DNA of 41,253 nt from Deltaproteobacteria bacterium (GTDB lineage: Bacteria > Myxococcota_A > Polyangia > JAAYKL01), in NCBI GenBank assembly GCA_016937015.1, contig JAFGWT010000492.1, forward strand, positions 1 through 41,253, given 5' to 3'. Below the pieces are notes generated by a model. That model saw only the letters and a list, made by a program, of their open reading frames with translations. It did no database searches and was not told the origin of the DNA. The stretch's first letter is position 1. Each line of letters begins with the position of its first letter. The position numbers and the translations under genes are program-made. Below, in pieces: positions 1 to 7,710 of the stretch.

Positions 1-247
1 TCAAGCAATACTTGTGTAGAATCATGAGGCCTTCGCGGGTATGACGAACAGTATTTCCTCTTAACCCGAGCTCTGAGAGCGTTCCAGCCCCCTCCAATGT
101 CCCAATGAATTCCCAATTGAAGGCACACATGCCGTTAAGATGCAATTGCTGTCTGGTCAGTTCGTCCCCCGCACTTAGCTTCTGACGAAAATCGCCGATA
201 TAAAAGGATGTAGATAAAAATCATCAACCCGTGGAACAGATACAGAT
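1..247. other. Left-edge stretch, possible partial minus-strand reading frame
   Basis: No convincing gene is complete here. On the minus strand one frame is open from about 220 down to the window edge, with an ATG at 129 and 43 codons before the edge. It has no good Shine-Dalgarno sequence and I recognise no family. Plus-strand frames all stop within the first 44 bases, so the end of a gene entering from the left is also possible. The last ~60 bases before 248 are AT-richer and would hold the PilZ gene leader. Confidence 0.2.
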
Positions 248-940
248 ATGTCAGAAACGAAAATACTTGATGAACAGCTTGTAATCGGAAGGTCACTGCT
301 GATCAGCTCCACCACGCAAACGGGCCACGTACAATTCAACGCGGAAATCAGCAGTATCGGCGGACACCACTTTAAGGTGCGCGCCGCAAGGCCGGTACCC
401 CGCAATCTACTGATTCCACAACAGCCGCTTAAAATCAGACTGCTCGGCGACAGTAAAAGCACCCTGCCATTAACCTGCCGCTTTCTTCGCGTGGATGACA
501 AACGGCCCCAGGAATTAATTCTTTCCTTTCCGGAAGGCGAATGGATTACTAACAGACGGGCATTTGTGCGCGCTCAGATAACCCTCCCGGTTACCGTTGT
601 GAGACACTCCGGACAGCGCATTGAAGGTGAAACCATCGACGTGAGCGGTGGCGGGTGCCTAACCAGACTGAAAGACAATCTCAGCACTGGAGAAATGGTA
701 TTCCTGAAACTGGGCCCACTGCCTGACACCGAAGAAACGCTTGAGTTTGACGCTAAAATGGTCCGAACCGTCGAAATGAATGTTAACCGTCGCAACGGTT
801 CTGAAATGTATATTGCATTTGCGTTTAAATTCGTTAAGGCGCCCACACGCGCCCAAAACAAGGTCTGCAAAATGGTCATTGTTGAACAGTTCGAGCAACG
901 TCGCGCTGAACTCCGGGAGTTTGTGGGAAAGGAAAAATAA
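248..940 (+). CDS. PilZ-domain cyclic-di-GMP effector
   Basis: A 230-residue cytoplasmic protein with the architecture of YcgR-like effectors: an N-terminal beta-rich domain (about residues 10-95) followed by a PilZ domain (about 100-215). Both PilZ ligand motifs are visible: RxxxR at R104-R108 and D-x-S-x-x-G at D131-S133-G136. Residues of this kind bind cyclic-di-GMP in the family, so ligand binding is a reasonable prediction; the output partner is unknown. There is no signal peptide or membrane segment. The ribosome binding site is weak. It converges on the FGE lipoprotein gene with only five bases between the stops. It lies near HD-GYP and GGDEF-EAL genes, which suggests a local second-messenger theme, although they are on the other strand. 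Confidence 0.85.
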   Translation: MSETKILDEQLVIGRSLLISSTTQTGHVQFNAEISSIGGHHFKVRAARPVPRNLLIPQQPLKIRLLGDSKSTLPLTCRFLRVDDKRPQELILSFPEGEWITNRRAFVRAQITLPVTVVRHSGQRIEGETIDVSGGGCLTRLKDNLSTGEMVFLKLGPLPDTEETLEFDAKMVRTVEMNVNRRNGSEMYIAFAFKFVKAPTRAQNKVCKMVIVEQFEQRRAELREFVGKEK

Positions 941-945
941 AATTT

Positions 946-2076
946 TTAACGATTCCGGACGCAGCGAAATCCAGTCAGATTATTGCCGTCCCGAGGCGCC
1001 TGCCGATTCCGTGCCGAAATTCGAAGTGCGTTTGCAGGGGAAGACCACGATCCCCCTTTCACCACATAATTGGTGCCTGATGCGCTCCCGGTGGGATCCT
1101 TAAACGAGTAGGCGGTATTGCAATTGGGAAGAACAAACTGCGACACTTCGGTGGGGTTGCAATAGTAATCGTCCCGATACAGATCACTGGTCCATTCCGC
1201 AACATTTCCCGCCATATCCAATACGCCATAAGGGGACGGTCCGGTTGTCGTGCCCACATCCAATACCCGTCTGTAACAATTCTGATAATTGGCCTTCATG
1301 CACGACAGCGTATCGCCAAAGGGATATTGCACAAAGGAATCCGCTTCATTTGCGTAATCGCCCCGTGCCGCTTTTTCAAACTGCGCCTCGGTTGGCAACG
1401 ATACATTCGGCCCCAACCATTCACAGTAGGCCTGCGCCGCATCGAGACATACCGCGGTCACCGGTTTGTTCAAATCGACATCAAGTGGCGTCCCCTCATA
1501 CCATGTATTCAGGTACGGCGTGTTGCATGACATGATTCCCATGTTTCCATCCGGCCCCCAATCGGGGTTGTCCGATACAAACTCAGCAAACTGAGCATTG
1601 GATACTTCGTATTTCATCATCTCAAATGCGCTCAGCACCACCGGATGCAGCGGCAACTCATCATCTGCACAGGCGCCTTTGGATGCCGCCTGATGGCACC
1701 CCAAAAGAGTTGTGGATGCGGCAACCGGGCAAAACAGCAACGTGGTGCCCGATGGCGTCACAACCCCAAACTCGCACTGGTCCTCCGTGACATCTGAATC
1801 CGAATCCGTATCAGCGTCTGTATCCGCATCCGTATCCGTATCGGTGTCCCCGCTGTCGGTCGACCCCGTATCGGCGTCAGAAACCGAGCCTGTACTGCTG
1901 TCGGCCTCATTTTCCGAACTGGTTTGGGCGTCTGTTTCGCCAATCACGACGATATTGCTGTCGCTGTCAAAAGCAGTCTGTGTGTCAGCCACTCCAAAAT
2001 CTTCGATATATGCGGAACAGCCGCCGCTTAACAGCAACAGGCCACCGGTCTTGAAAATACTGCTGAGCCAGTTCAT
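946..2076 (-). CDS. FGE-like (SUMF1) domain lipoprotein with acidic stalk
   Basis: A 376-residue predicted lipoprotein. Its signal peptide ends in SGGC with the lipid Cys at 20 (an atypical lipobox). Residues 30-98 form a Ser/Thr/Asp-rich stalk containing a run of Asp-Thr and Asp-Ser dipeptides. Residues ~105-376 form an FGE/sulfatase-modifying-factor fold with the marks SLPTEAQFEKAARGD, DMAGNVAEW and TGFRCVR. The Cys pair used by true formylglycine-generating enzymes in the CHxSYC region is absent (KGGSWSS then ALRIS), so it is probably a binding or structural FGE-like domain and not an oxidase. It is last in a tight minus-strand set after the HD-GYP and TPR-PEGA genes; the ATG lies one base after the upstream TAA, implying coupled translation. 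Confidence 0.85.
   Translation of the reverse strand: MNWLSSIFKTGGLLLLSGGCSAYIEDFGVADTQTAFDSDSNIVVIGETDAQTSSENEADSSTGSVSDADTGSTDSGDTDTDTDADTDADTDSDSDVTEDQCEFGVVTPSGTTLLFCPVAASTTLLGCHQAASKGACADDELPLHPVVLSAFEMMKYEVSNAQFAEFVSDNPDWGPDGNMGIMSCNTPYLNTWYEGTPLDVDLNKPVTAVCLDAAQAYCEWLGPNVSLPTEAQFEKAARGDYANEADSFVQYPFGDTLSCMKANYQNCYRRVLDVGTTTGPSPYGVLDMAGNVAEWTSDLYRDDYYCNPTEVSQFVLPNCNTAYSFKDPTGSASGTNYVVKGGSWSSPANALRISARNRQAPRDGNNLTGFRCVRNR
1792..1848 (-). repeat. Asp-Thr/Asp-Ser codon repeat (stalk of FGE lipoprotein)
   Basis: Low-complexity coding repeat of alternating Asp and Thr/Ser/Ala codons, residues about 77-95 of the FGE lipoprotein. It is the short form of the tracts that separate lipid anchor and catalytic domain in the two xylanases at the right end of the window. 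Confidence 0.8.
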
Positions 2077-2077
2077 T

Positions 2078-3097
2078 TTAAAACGTCTTTCTGCGCCCCT
2101 GCGGATTGTATTGCGACAACTCCTCTTCTATCTCGCGCGGTGCGTGAATCGGATTCGTCTGCGGCAGCGACTCCTTTTTTTTGTGTTTAACCACAAACAG
2201 TGTGACTGCGACGGCTGTGAACAACGATGTGACAACAAACATAATGTCTGCTCCGGCAGCAAGTTTAGGCAGACGGTCTATGTCATCAGTACGGGACATC
2301 GGACATTCGCCCCCAGGGCATGCACCTTTCAGCTCGGAATTGAGCGACGCGGCTTTTAGCGCCAAAACCGATCCTGTGGCCAATGCAGCCACTGCAAACC
2401 CGCTCATTAACCATGGGGCAACCTTAATGAATTTTGGATTCCGTTTTGACGCAACCCCGTTGCCGGACAGCTGAAGATCGTACTCCATCAGGGTGGTATC
2501 GCTCATCACATCCCATGCCGACTCGGGGTCCGCGCCTTCCATGGATTCTCCCTGTAACTGGCACTGCTCAATACGTTTTTTGCCGGCAACAATTTTCACC
2601 TTTTTCAGGCAGACCACCTCACCGTGAAGATGAAGGGAAATTTCATGCAGCCCCGTCTCCAGCCGGATGGCTCGGTCAAGGGGAAGAAACCCCACATGCT
2701 CGTCATCGATTCGGCACTCGGTCCCCGTTTTGCCCGTCACCACAATTTCTCCAACCACCTGTCTTAGCTTTCGTATTTCGATTACCACTTCGTCGCGCCT
2801 CGCCTCATCAAGCTGACCACGTCCATCCGAAAGATATCGCTCAAAAGCAGCCAGCGCCAAATGAGGACGGCTCAGCTCAATATAGGTCTGTGCAATATTA
2901 TATTGAATTTTGTACGATGGTCTTAAGCGATAGGCTTCTTCAAAATAAAGCAGAGCCTGTGAGAAAGACAGATTTCGGTAGGCCTCGGTTCCTTTGGCAA
3001 ATGCTGCCCGCGCGTCCGCATCCTGAGAATCACTGCGTCCGGGTGAAGTGATGATCACTCCCGCCAGTAGAATAACAATATTTAAAATTCTGATCAT
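2078..3097 (-). CDS. TPR and PEGA-like domain membrane protein
   Basis: A 339-residue envelope protein. An N-terminal signal sequence or anchor (residues 1-22) is followed by TPR helices (about 28-95, with pattern AFAKGTEAYRNLSFSQAL), then a small beta domain of PEGA type (about 115-180, containing LETGLHEISLHLHGE). Two hydrophobic segments lie near the C terminus (about 228-250 and 285-305), ending in a basic KHKKK stretch. This order is common in Myxococcota proteins thought to assemble envelope complexes or process outer-membrane cargo; no enzymatic motif is seen. It lies 6 bases after the HD-GYP gene and one base before the FGE lipoprotein, so the three are probably one transcript. The ribosome binding site is weak, consistent with coupled translation. 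Confidence 0.75.
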   Translation of the reverse strand: MIRILNIVILLAGVIITSPGRSDSQDADARAAFAKGTEAYRNLSFSQALLYFEEAYRLRPSYKIQYNIAQTYIELSRPHLALAAFERYLSDGRGQLDEARRDEVVIEIRKLRQVVGEIVVTGKTGTECRIDDEHVGFLPLDRAIRLETGLHEISLHLHGEVVCLKKVKIVAGKKRIEQCQLQGESMEGADPESAWDVMSDTTLMEYDLQLSGNGVASKRNPKFIKVAPWLMSGFAVAALATGSVLALKAASLNSELKGACPGGECPMSRTDDIDRLPKLAAGADIMFVVTSLFTAVAVTLFVVKHKKKESLPQTNPIHAPREIEEELSQYNPQGRRKTF

Positions 3098-3103
3098 GCG
3101 ACT

Positions 3104-4252
3104 TTAAATGGATCCCGCGAAAATGTCATTTTCGGCCCGTTCCCGCAAAACGAACAGTAAATCCTGCGGAATGCGATCCCAGGCACGCACCACATCCGGG
3201 TCAAATTGCGTTCCTGAATATTTGTGAATCTCATCAATGGCGACTTCGTGAGGAAGCCCTTTGCGATATGGCCGATCGGATGTCATGGCATCATACGTAT
3301 CAATAATTGCAAAAATCCGTGCACCCAGAATTATTTCCTTTCCAGCCAATCCCTGAGGGTATCCTTTCCCGTCAAACCGCTCGTGATGCTGCCGGACAAC
3401 GTGGCGGGCATTTCCCAAAAACGGAATATTTTCAAGAATTTTAAATCCGAATTCGGCGTGCTTTCGCATCTCCACCCACTCTTCCTCAGTCAGCTTTCCC
3501 GGCTTGAGCAAAATAGTGTCCGACACACCGATTTTACCAATATCATGCAGCAGTGCGCCCCGCTGAATATCTATCAGTTCCGGTCCTGTAACCCCCAGTT
3601 CCTCTGCCAGCTTTCGGGAATACAATGCCACGCGGCGTGAATGCCCCTGTGTTTCGGTGTCTCGGAGATCCAGTGCGGCATTCAATCCCGTCAACAGACT
3701 GGCGGTGCGTCCCTCCACCGTCGTCTCCAGTTTGCCCACAAGGGACCGCAAATCCTTGGCCTGATTGGCAAGCAGTCTGGACAGATTGGCATTTTCATAC
3801 TGCAACGAAAAGCTGTCGCACGCACGGCGCACAATCTGACGTAAATCAGATGGTTCCCAGGGCAGCACCACATAATTAAACAGCCCCACCCGGTTAATCG
3901 CATCCATGGTGGCATCCACATCAGCCTGTCCGGATACCAGAACCCGTCTGGTTGTCGGCGAAATCCGCTTCACTTTTTCAAGCAGCGTAATACCGTCCAT
4001 CTCATCCAGTTCATCCGTCGTAATGACAATGGCATAGGTAAAGCTGCGCGCCCTCGACAGCGCTTCTTCCGATGTCTCACAAAACACCACGTCGGTCTCA
4101 AGCCTCGACATGGCGCGGCGAAATGACCGATTCAGTATTTTCAGTGGAGAAACAAAAAGCACTCGGGGTTCCACCGACAACCCTAAAAGGGACAAAACGG
4201 AATTGGCGTTGGCTTTAATATGAGACTGTATTTGATTCTGCATTGTCATCAC
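3104..4252 (-). CDS. HD-GYP phosphodiesterase with degenerate receiver domain
   Basis: A 382-residue cytoplasmic protein. Residues ~30-140 fold as a response-regulator receiver, residues 150-185 look like a helical linker, and 185-370 form an HD-GYP domain. The HD motif is H236-D237 followed by IGK, and the GYP motif is G297-Y298-P299, so cyclic-di-GMP hydrolysis is expected. The receiver appears degenerate: the acidic pair after the first strand is replaced by FVSPLK, the phospho-acceptor Asp position aligns with Thr79 (counting back from the MDG motif), and the conserved Lys before Pro is Leu130. It may therefore be controlled by binding or dimerisation and not by phosphorylation. It is first in a three-gene minus-strand set. 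It could also be described as an RpfG-like regulator. Confidence 0.9.
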   Translation of the reverse strand: MMTMQNQIQSHIKANANSVLSLLGLSVEPRVLFVSPLKILNRSFRRAMSRLETDVVFCETSEEALSRARSFTYAIVITTDELDEMDGITLLEKVKRISPTTRRVLVSGQADVDATMDAINRVGLFNYVVLPWEPSDLRQIVRRACDSFSLQYENANLSRLLANQAKDLRSLVGKLETTVEGRTASLLTGLNAALDLRDTETQGHSRRVALYSRKLAEELGVTGPELIDIQRGALLHDIGKIGVSDTILLKPGKLTEEEWVEMRKHAEFGFKILENIPFLGNARHVVRQHHERFDGKGYPQGLAGKEIILGARIFAIIDTYDAMTSDRPYRKGLPHEVAIDEIHKYSGTQFDPDVVRAWDRIPQDLLFVLRERAENDIFAGSI

Positions 4253-4442
4253 TCAGCTACCTGGTTATGCATTTAAATATCCATTCATGTTACGGTTTGC
4301 TTTCCATTTGCTTAAGAGACATATCCCGGTGTTTAAATGCCCCCTGAGAGATGTAAAAATCCGCGAACAAGGTGCTCTTTCCTGTTTTTGCCGGCATTTA
4401 AATAGCGTATGTTCAACACACCGCACACTGAAAGGGACCTGT

Positions 4443-5882
4443 ATGACGCCCAATACATCAAAATCATTGGCAGTTCTGACGATCGTCCTTGCCAGCAGCG
4501 TCATTTCTTCCTGTAACGGTGCGACCGAATCCAACAATAACGACTCAAGCGCTGACAGTTCGAATTCCAGCATCATTACGGACACTGCCCCTCTGCCGGC
4601 AGCGCTTCGGGCAATGAACTGGGTTGAGGTGGCGCCGACAACGTTTCAGATGGGCACACCCGAGACAGAATGCAAACGCCGAACGAATGAATGGCAGCAT
4701 GACGTGACCCAGACACACCGTTTTGTCATCGCAACGACAGAAGTGACCTGTGCACAATGGAAATCACTCAGCACCGGTTTTGAGGAACTGTGCACAGCCG
4801 CAAAATGTGACAGTGAATCGAATGCGTGTCCGATGGCGTGTGTGGACGATAATTGTCCGGTGTCGGGGATTCCGCTGGAGGCGGCGCAGATATGGCTGGA
4901 TGCGTTATCGGAGGCGAGCGGGTTACTGCCATGCTACAAAAACGCAGATCAGTATCCAACACCGCTTCATTGTCCAGGGTATCGGCTTCCAACCGAAGCT
5001 GAATGGGAACAGGCCGCAAGAGGCGGCGATGTCCGCGCAACGTATGGCGGCGATTTTATTTTCGATACAGACATTGGTGTAATGTCAGCAACAGCGGAGG
5101 CAGTACTGGGACCAATTGCATGGTGTGGAAAATCGGGCATGACAGCGAACGAACGCCACGCCCAACCTGTGGCGACGCGCAAACCCAATGCACTGGGACT
5201 TTACGACATGATTGGAAACCTCTCGGAGATGACCACGTGGGACGGCAATTACAGTGACGTGACGCCTCCGAGTCCCTATGGCGACGCAGCAATCGGCTAT
5301 GTGTGCATGCGCGGGGGCGACTTTAATTCCCGGTATCAGGCTTTTAGCGAATGCAGAGCGGGCTCACGTAAAAGAGTCCGTTCAGAGTTCGCATACGATA
5401 CAAGTGGATTTCGCCCGGTGCGCACAATTGAAGGCGGCGCCCTGCCTTCGGCACAGCAAACCAACTGGTGCCCCGCGCCTTTACCTGAAGATGGCTGCAC
5501 AAAGGCAGAAGACATTGAATTTGCTGTTCATCATCAGTACAGAGATGACGCTTCCTATGTGGATATGACTAAATATAAAGGCAGTATTGCAATTTTGGGA
5601 AACAGCGTATCTGAGGGGCCATTCGTTGAAATTCCCCACAGCGCCGATTGGGACACGCTGGCAATGGCAACGCTTGTTCCCGAAAACATCGCAAATTCCA
5701 TAAGGGGAACCCGATTGGTCCGAATGGTGACTGATGCGGACTCAAATGAAGCTGACTCAATTGTTGCAGTAATGTGCGAAACGACGGCGTGCGCGCTTTA
5801 CAACATACGGTCTGGTCCTCCGGTTGCAGCTGTCCGGATTGAAAACAGCGTTCTGCCCGCATGGATAGGGGATGCCCCCTAG
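4443..5882 (+). CDS. FGE-like domain lipoprotein, N-terminal part of a TAG-interrupted gene
   Basis: 479 codons up to an in-frame TAG. The frame is open further upstream to an ATG at 4287, but the ATG at 4443 has an AAGGGA ribosome binding site and begins a lipoprotein signal peptide with lipobox ISSC (Cys24), so it is preferred. A Ser/Asn/Asp-rich linker (25-50) leads to an FGE-like domain (about 58-330) with YRLPTEAEWEQAARGG, DMIGNLSEM and DTSGFRPV. The FGE catalytic Cys pair is missing and the usual GNVxEW Trp is Met. Residues ~340-479 are a beta-rich region of no recognised family. The following reading frame (5889-6491) continues in the same frame after the TAG and looks like the rest of the same protein. 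Confidence 0.8.
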   Translation: MTPNTSKSLAVLTIVLASSVISSCNGATESNNNDSSADSSNSSIITDTAPLPAALRAMNWVEVAPTTFQMGTPETECKRRTNEWQHDVTQTHRFVIATTEVTCAQWKSLSTGFEELCTAAKCDSESNACPMACVDDNCPVSGIPLEAAQIWLDALSEASGLLPCYKNADQYPTPLHCPGYRLPTEAEWEQAARGGDVRATYGGDFIFDTDIGVMSATAEAVLGPIAWCGKSGMTANERHAQPVATRKPNALGLYDMIGNLSEMTTWDGNYSDVTPPSPYGDAAIGYVCMRGGDFNSRYQAFSECRAGSRKRVRSEFAYDTSGFRPVRTIEGGALPSAQQTNWCPAPLPEDGCTKAEDIEFAVHHQYRDDASYVDMTKYKGSIAILGNSVSEGPFVEIPHSADWDTLAMATLVPENIANSIRGTRLVRMVTDADSNEADSIVAVMCETTACALYNIRSGPPVAAVRIENSVLPAWIGDAP

Positions 5883-5888
5883 GTCCTC

Positions 5889-6491
5889 ATGTTTGCCGAA
5901 ACAGGAGAAGTGATCGCCGCGCAAAACGGTTTGGCAACATTTGACGGGCTGACGTGGCAGACGGTGGTTGCACCGGATGAGGGGCTATTTTTTAATGCCA
6001 TGGACGGATACCAGGCTGGAGACGTTCAAAAGGTGATCGCAGTGGGAAACGACGGCGAAATAATCGAACGCAATGAGTTGGGATGGCATCGATTGGCAAA
6101 AGTGGTCACAGCGGACCTGTTATCTGTGCATATGGTAAACACCGACTTTCTCGGCAGCCCGTACGTTACCGTCACCGGTGCTGACAACACCGTGTTGACG
6201 GGCCCACTGGCAGGATTGTCGGTCTGCAGCGTGCAGGGCGGGAGTTGGCGCGATTCAATAAATATATCAAATAACTACGAATATTTCTGGCCACTTGTTT
6301 CAACCGGGAAAACCATTTTAGAGCTGGAAACGATGACAACCGGTGGCGCGTGGGTACTGTCATGCAGCATTGCCGCGCTGCCGTCAAACTGGCTGAAATC
6401 GGCCAGGTTCCCCTGCGCTGCGTCCATCAATACGCTGCATCTCACAACGGATGGCGTCTATGCAAAGAATCTGTCGTGCATCGAGGACTGA
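5889..6491 (+). CDS. Propeller-like C-terminal continuation after in-frame TAG
   Basis: A 200-codon frame in the same phase as the preceding FGE lipoprotein, beginning two codons after its TAG. It has no signal peptide, and no Shine-Dalgarno sequence precedes the ATG. The sequence shows beta-propeller-like units of the BNR/YCF48 kind (GLATFDGLTWQ; VIAVGNDGEII with GWHRL; a third around VTGADNTVL). In Myxococcota-type lipoproteins such units are normally fused to an N-terminal domain, which suggests that 4443-6491 was one gene of about 682 codons split by a nonsense change. It could also be a translationally coupled separate subunit. TAG is used as an ordinary stop by fabD, fabF and rfbC here, so genome-wide recoding is unlikely. 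Confidence 0.55.
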   Translation: MFAETGEVIAAQNGLATFDGLTWQTVVAPDEGLFFNAMDGYQAGDVQKVIAVGNDGEIIERNELGWHRLAKVVTADLLSVHMVNTDFLGSPYVTVTGADNTVLTGPLAGLSVCSVQGGSWRDSINISNNYEYFWPLVSTGKTILELETMTTGGAWVLSCSIAALPSNWLKSARFPCAASINTLHLTTDGVYAKNLSCIED

Positions 6492-6542
6492 GTCACCGAT
6501 GGGTAACCTCACCCGTATACGGCTCAACGCCAGCGCTATTAT

Positions 6543-7670
6543 CTATCTTCCAAGTCTAAGTAATTGCGCCAGAAATCCGGTCTGAACCGTTATGGCGGAA
6601 TGGGGACACATTTCCTGACAGCAGAAGCAGGAGATGCATTTTTTCATATCGATTTCAATCTGCCCCGAACTCGCATCCATGGCATTTGCCGCGCAGTGGT
6701 GCACACACTCAAGGCACATGGTGCATTTTGACGGGTGTACCCGTGGCGTTGATTGCAGCAACCGCTCAAGCACGGGGGTCAGCCATGCGGGTCCAAACAA
6801 CTTTGCAACACTTGCGTGGGACGCCATTTGCCAGTCGGGACTCGGGTGCAGCGATTTGATATCGGGCCCAATAATCTCAATTTCATCATCGGCCGGCAGT
6901 AATCCCTGCTCCCGGGCCGCGCGAATAGTGTAAACATGGTCGGGATTAAGCTTCCAAATCCGGCACAGGACATAGTCGAGGGCATGGGCGTTTTCGCTGG
7001 CCATTAAAAATCCCAGCTGTCTGGGTGTCCCAGAGCCCGGGCCGTTTCCCTCCATCCCTATCACGCCGTCGAGGATATTCAGACGCGGCGCGAGCGTCTG
7101 ATGAATGTGCACAATCAACCGGCCAAACGCCATCGGGTCTTTACCAATACGATAATGCCACTGGGCCTTCTCCAGACCCAGCACACCGCCAAACATATTT
7201 TTCACCGCCGCAGTGACAATCATCTGTCCATGGGTTTTGGCTTTGGCCACATTGATCACCGGATGTGACAGCATCAGCTTTGACAGGCGGAGTTTCCACA
7301 TCCCGCCTCCTGGTGAAGAAATCGATTCCGCCTCGTCCGGATTAACAATTTCCATGGGGCCTTCGGAATGCAACCCCATCCTTCTGGCCACCTGCACTGC
7401 GGTACCTATCCCGGAACTGTCTGTCACCAGCACTTTTGCAGTACCGCACGCATGCAACTGTCTGGCCGTCTCCCGGACAATTTCAGGATGAGTATTGGTC
7501 GCCCGTTCCACAGCACGGGGTGCAAGCAAATTGGGCTTGACCACGACAGTTTCGCTCTCCCCGATGAACGCCCGCATACCGCCCAACGGCGCCAGCAACG
7601 CAGTCATCGCGGAAGCAACGTTAGCCGGTTGGTAGTCAGACAATAACTGAATGGATATTTTTACCGTCAT
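6543..7670 (-). CDS. DUF362 protein with C-terminal 2[4Fe-4S] ferredoxin domain
   Basis: A 375-residue protein. The frame is open upstream to 7838, but the ATG at 7670 has an AAAGGA ribosome binding site nine bases away and begins the recognisable DUF362 domain, so it is chosen. DUF362 (about 1-290) includes VVVKPNLL, LVTDSSGIGT and NVAKAKTHGQM. The C terminus carries two ferredoxin-type clusters: CTMCLECVHHC and CISCFCCQEMC, each followed by a Pro or Ala turn. Such proteins are presumed cytoplasmic iron-sulfur electron carriers or oxidoreductase subunits of unknown substrate. The second cluster has an extra Cys (CISCFCC). It lies 40 bases after the GGDEF-EAL gene on the same strand and may be co-transcribed with it. 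Confidence 0.85.
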   Translation of the reverse strand: MTVKISIQLLSDYQPANVASAMTALLAPLGGMRAFIGESETVVVKPNLLAPRAVERATNTHPEIVRETARQLHACGTAKVLVTDSSGIGTAVQVARRMGLHSEGPMEIVNPDEAESISSPGGGMWKLRLSKLMLSHPVINVAKAKTHGQMIVTAAVKNMFGGVLGLEKAQWHYRIGKDPMAFGRLIVHIHQTLAPRLNILDGVIGMEGNGPGSGTPRQLGFLMASENAHALDYVLCRIWKLNPDHVYTIRAAREQGLLPADDEIEIIGPDIKSLHPSPDWQMASHASVAKLFGPAWLTPVLERLLQSTPRVHPSKCTMCLECVHHCAANAMDASSGQIEIDMKKCISCFCCQEMCPHSAITVQTGFLAQLLRLGR

Positions 7671-7710
7671 CTGATCGTTTCCTTTGAGATGCAATGGAAG
7701 AAGAACCGAA

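Noticed and set aside
1712-2359. Plus-strand 215-codon frame opposite the FGE and TPR-PEGA genes
   Set aside because: It is a shadow of two well-supported minus-strand genes and includes the antisense of the acidic stalk.
4287-4442. Longer N terminus for the FGE lipoprotein from ATG 4287
   Set aside because: It would bury the lipoprotein signal peptide; the ATG at 4443 has a better ribosome binding site.
5880-5882. TAG recoded as pyrrolysine or another amino acid throughout the genome
   Set aside because: TAG ends fabD, fabF and rfbC at their normal lengths, so general recoding is not supported.
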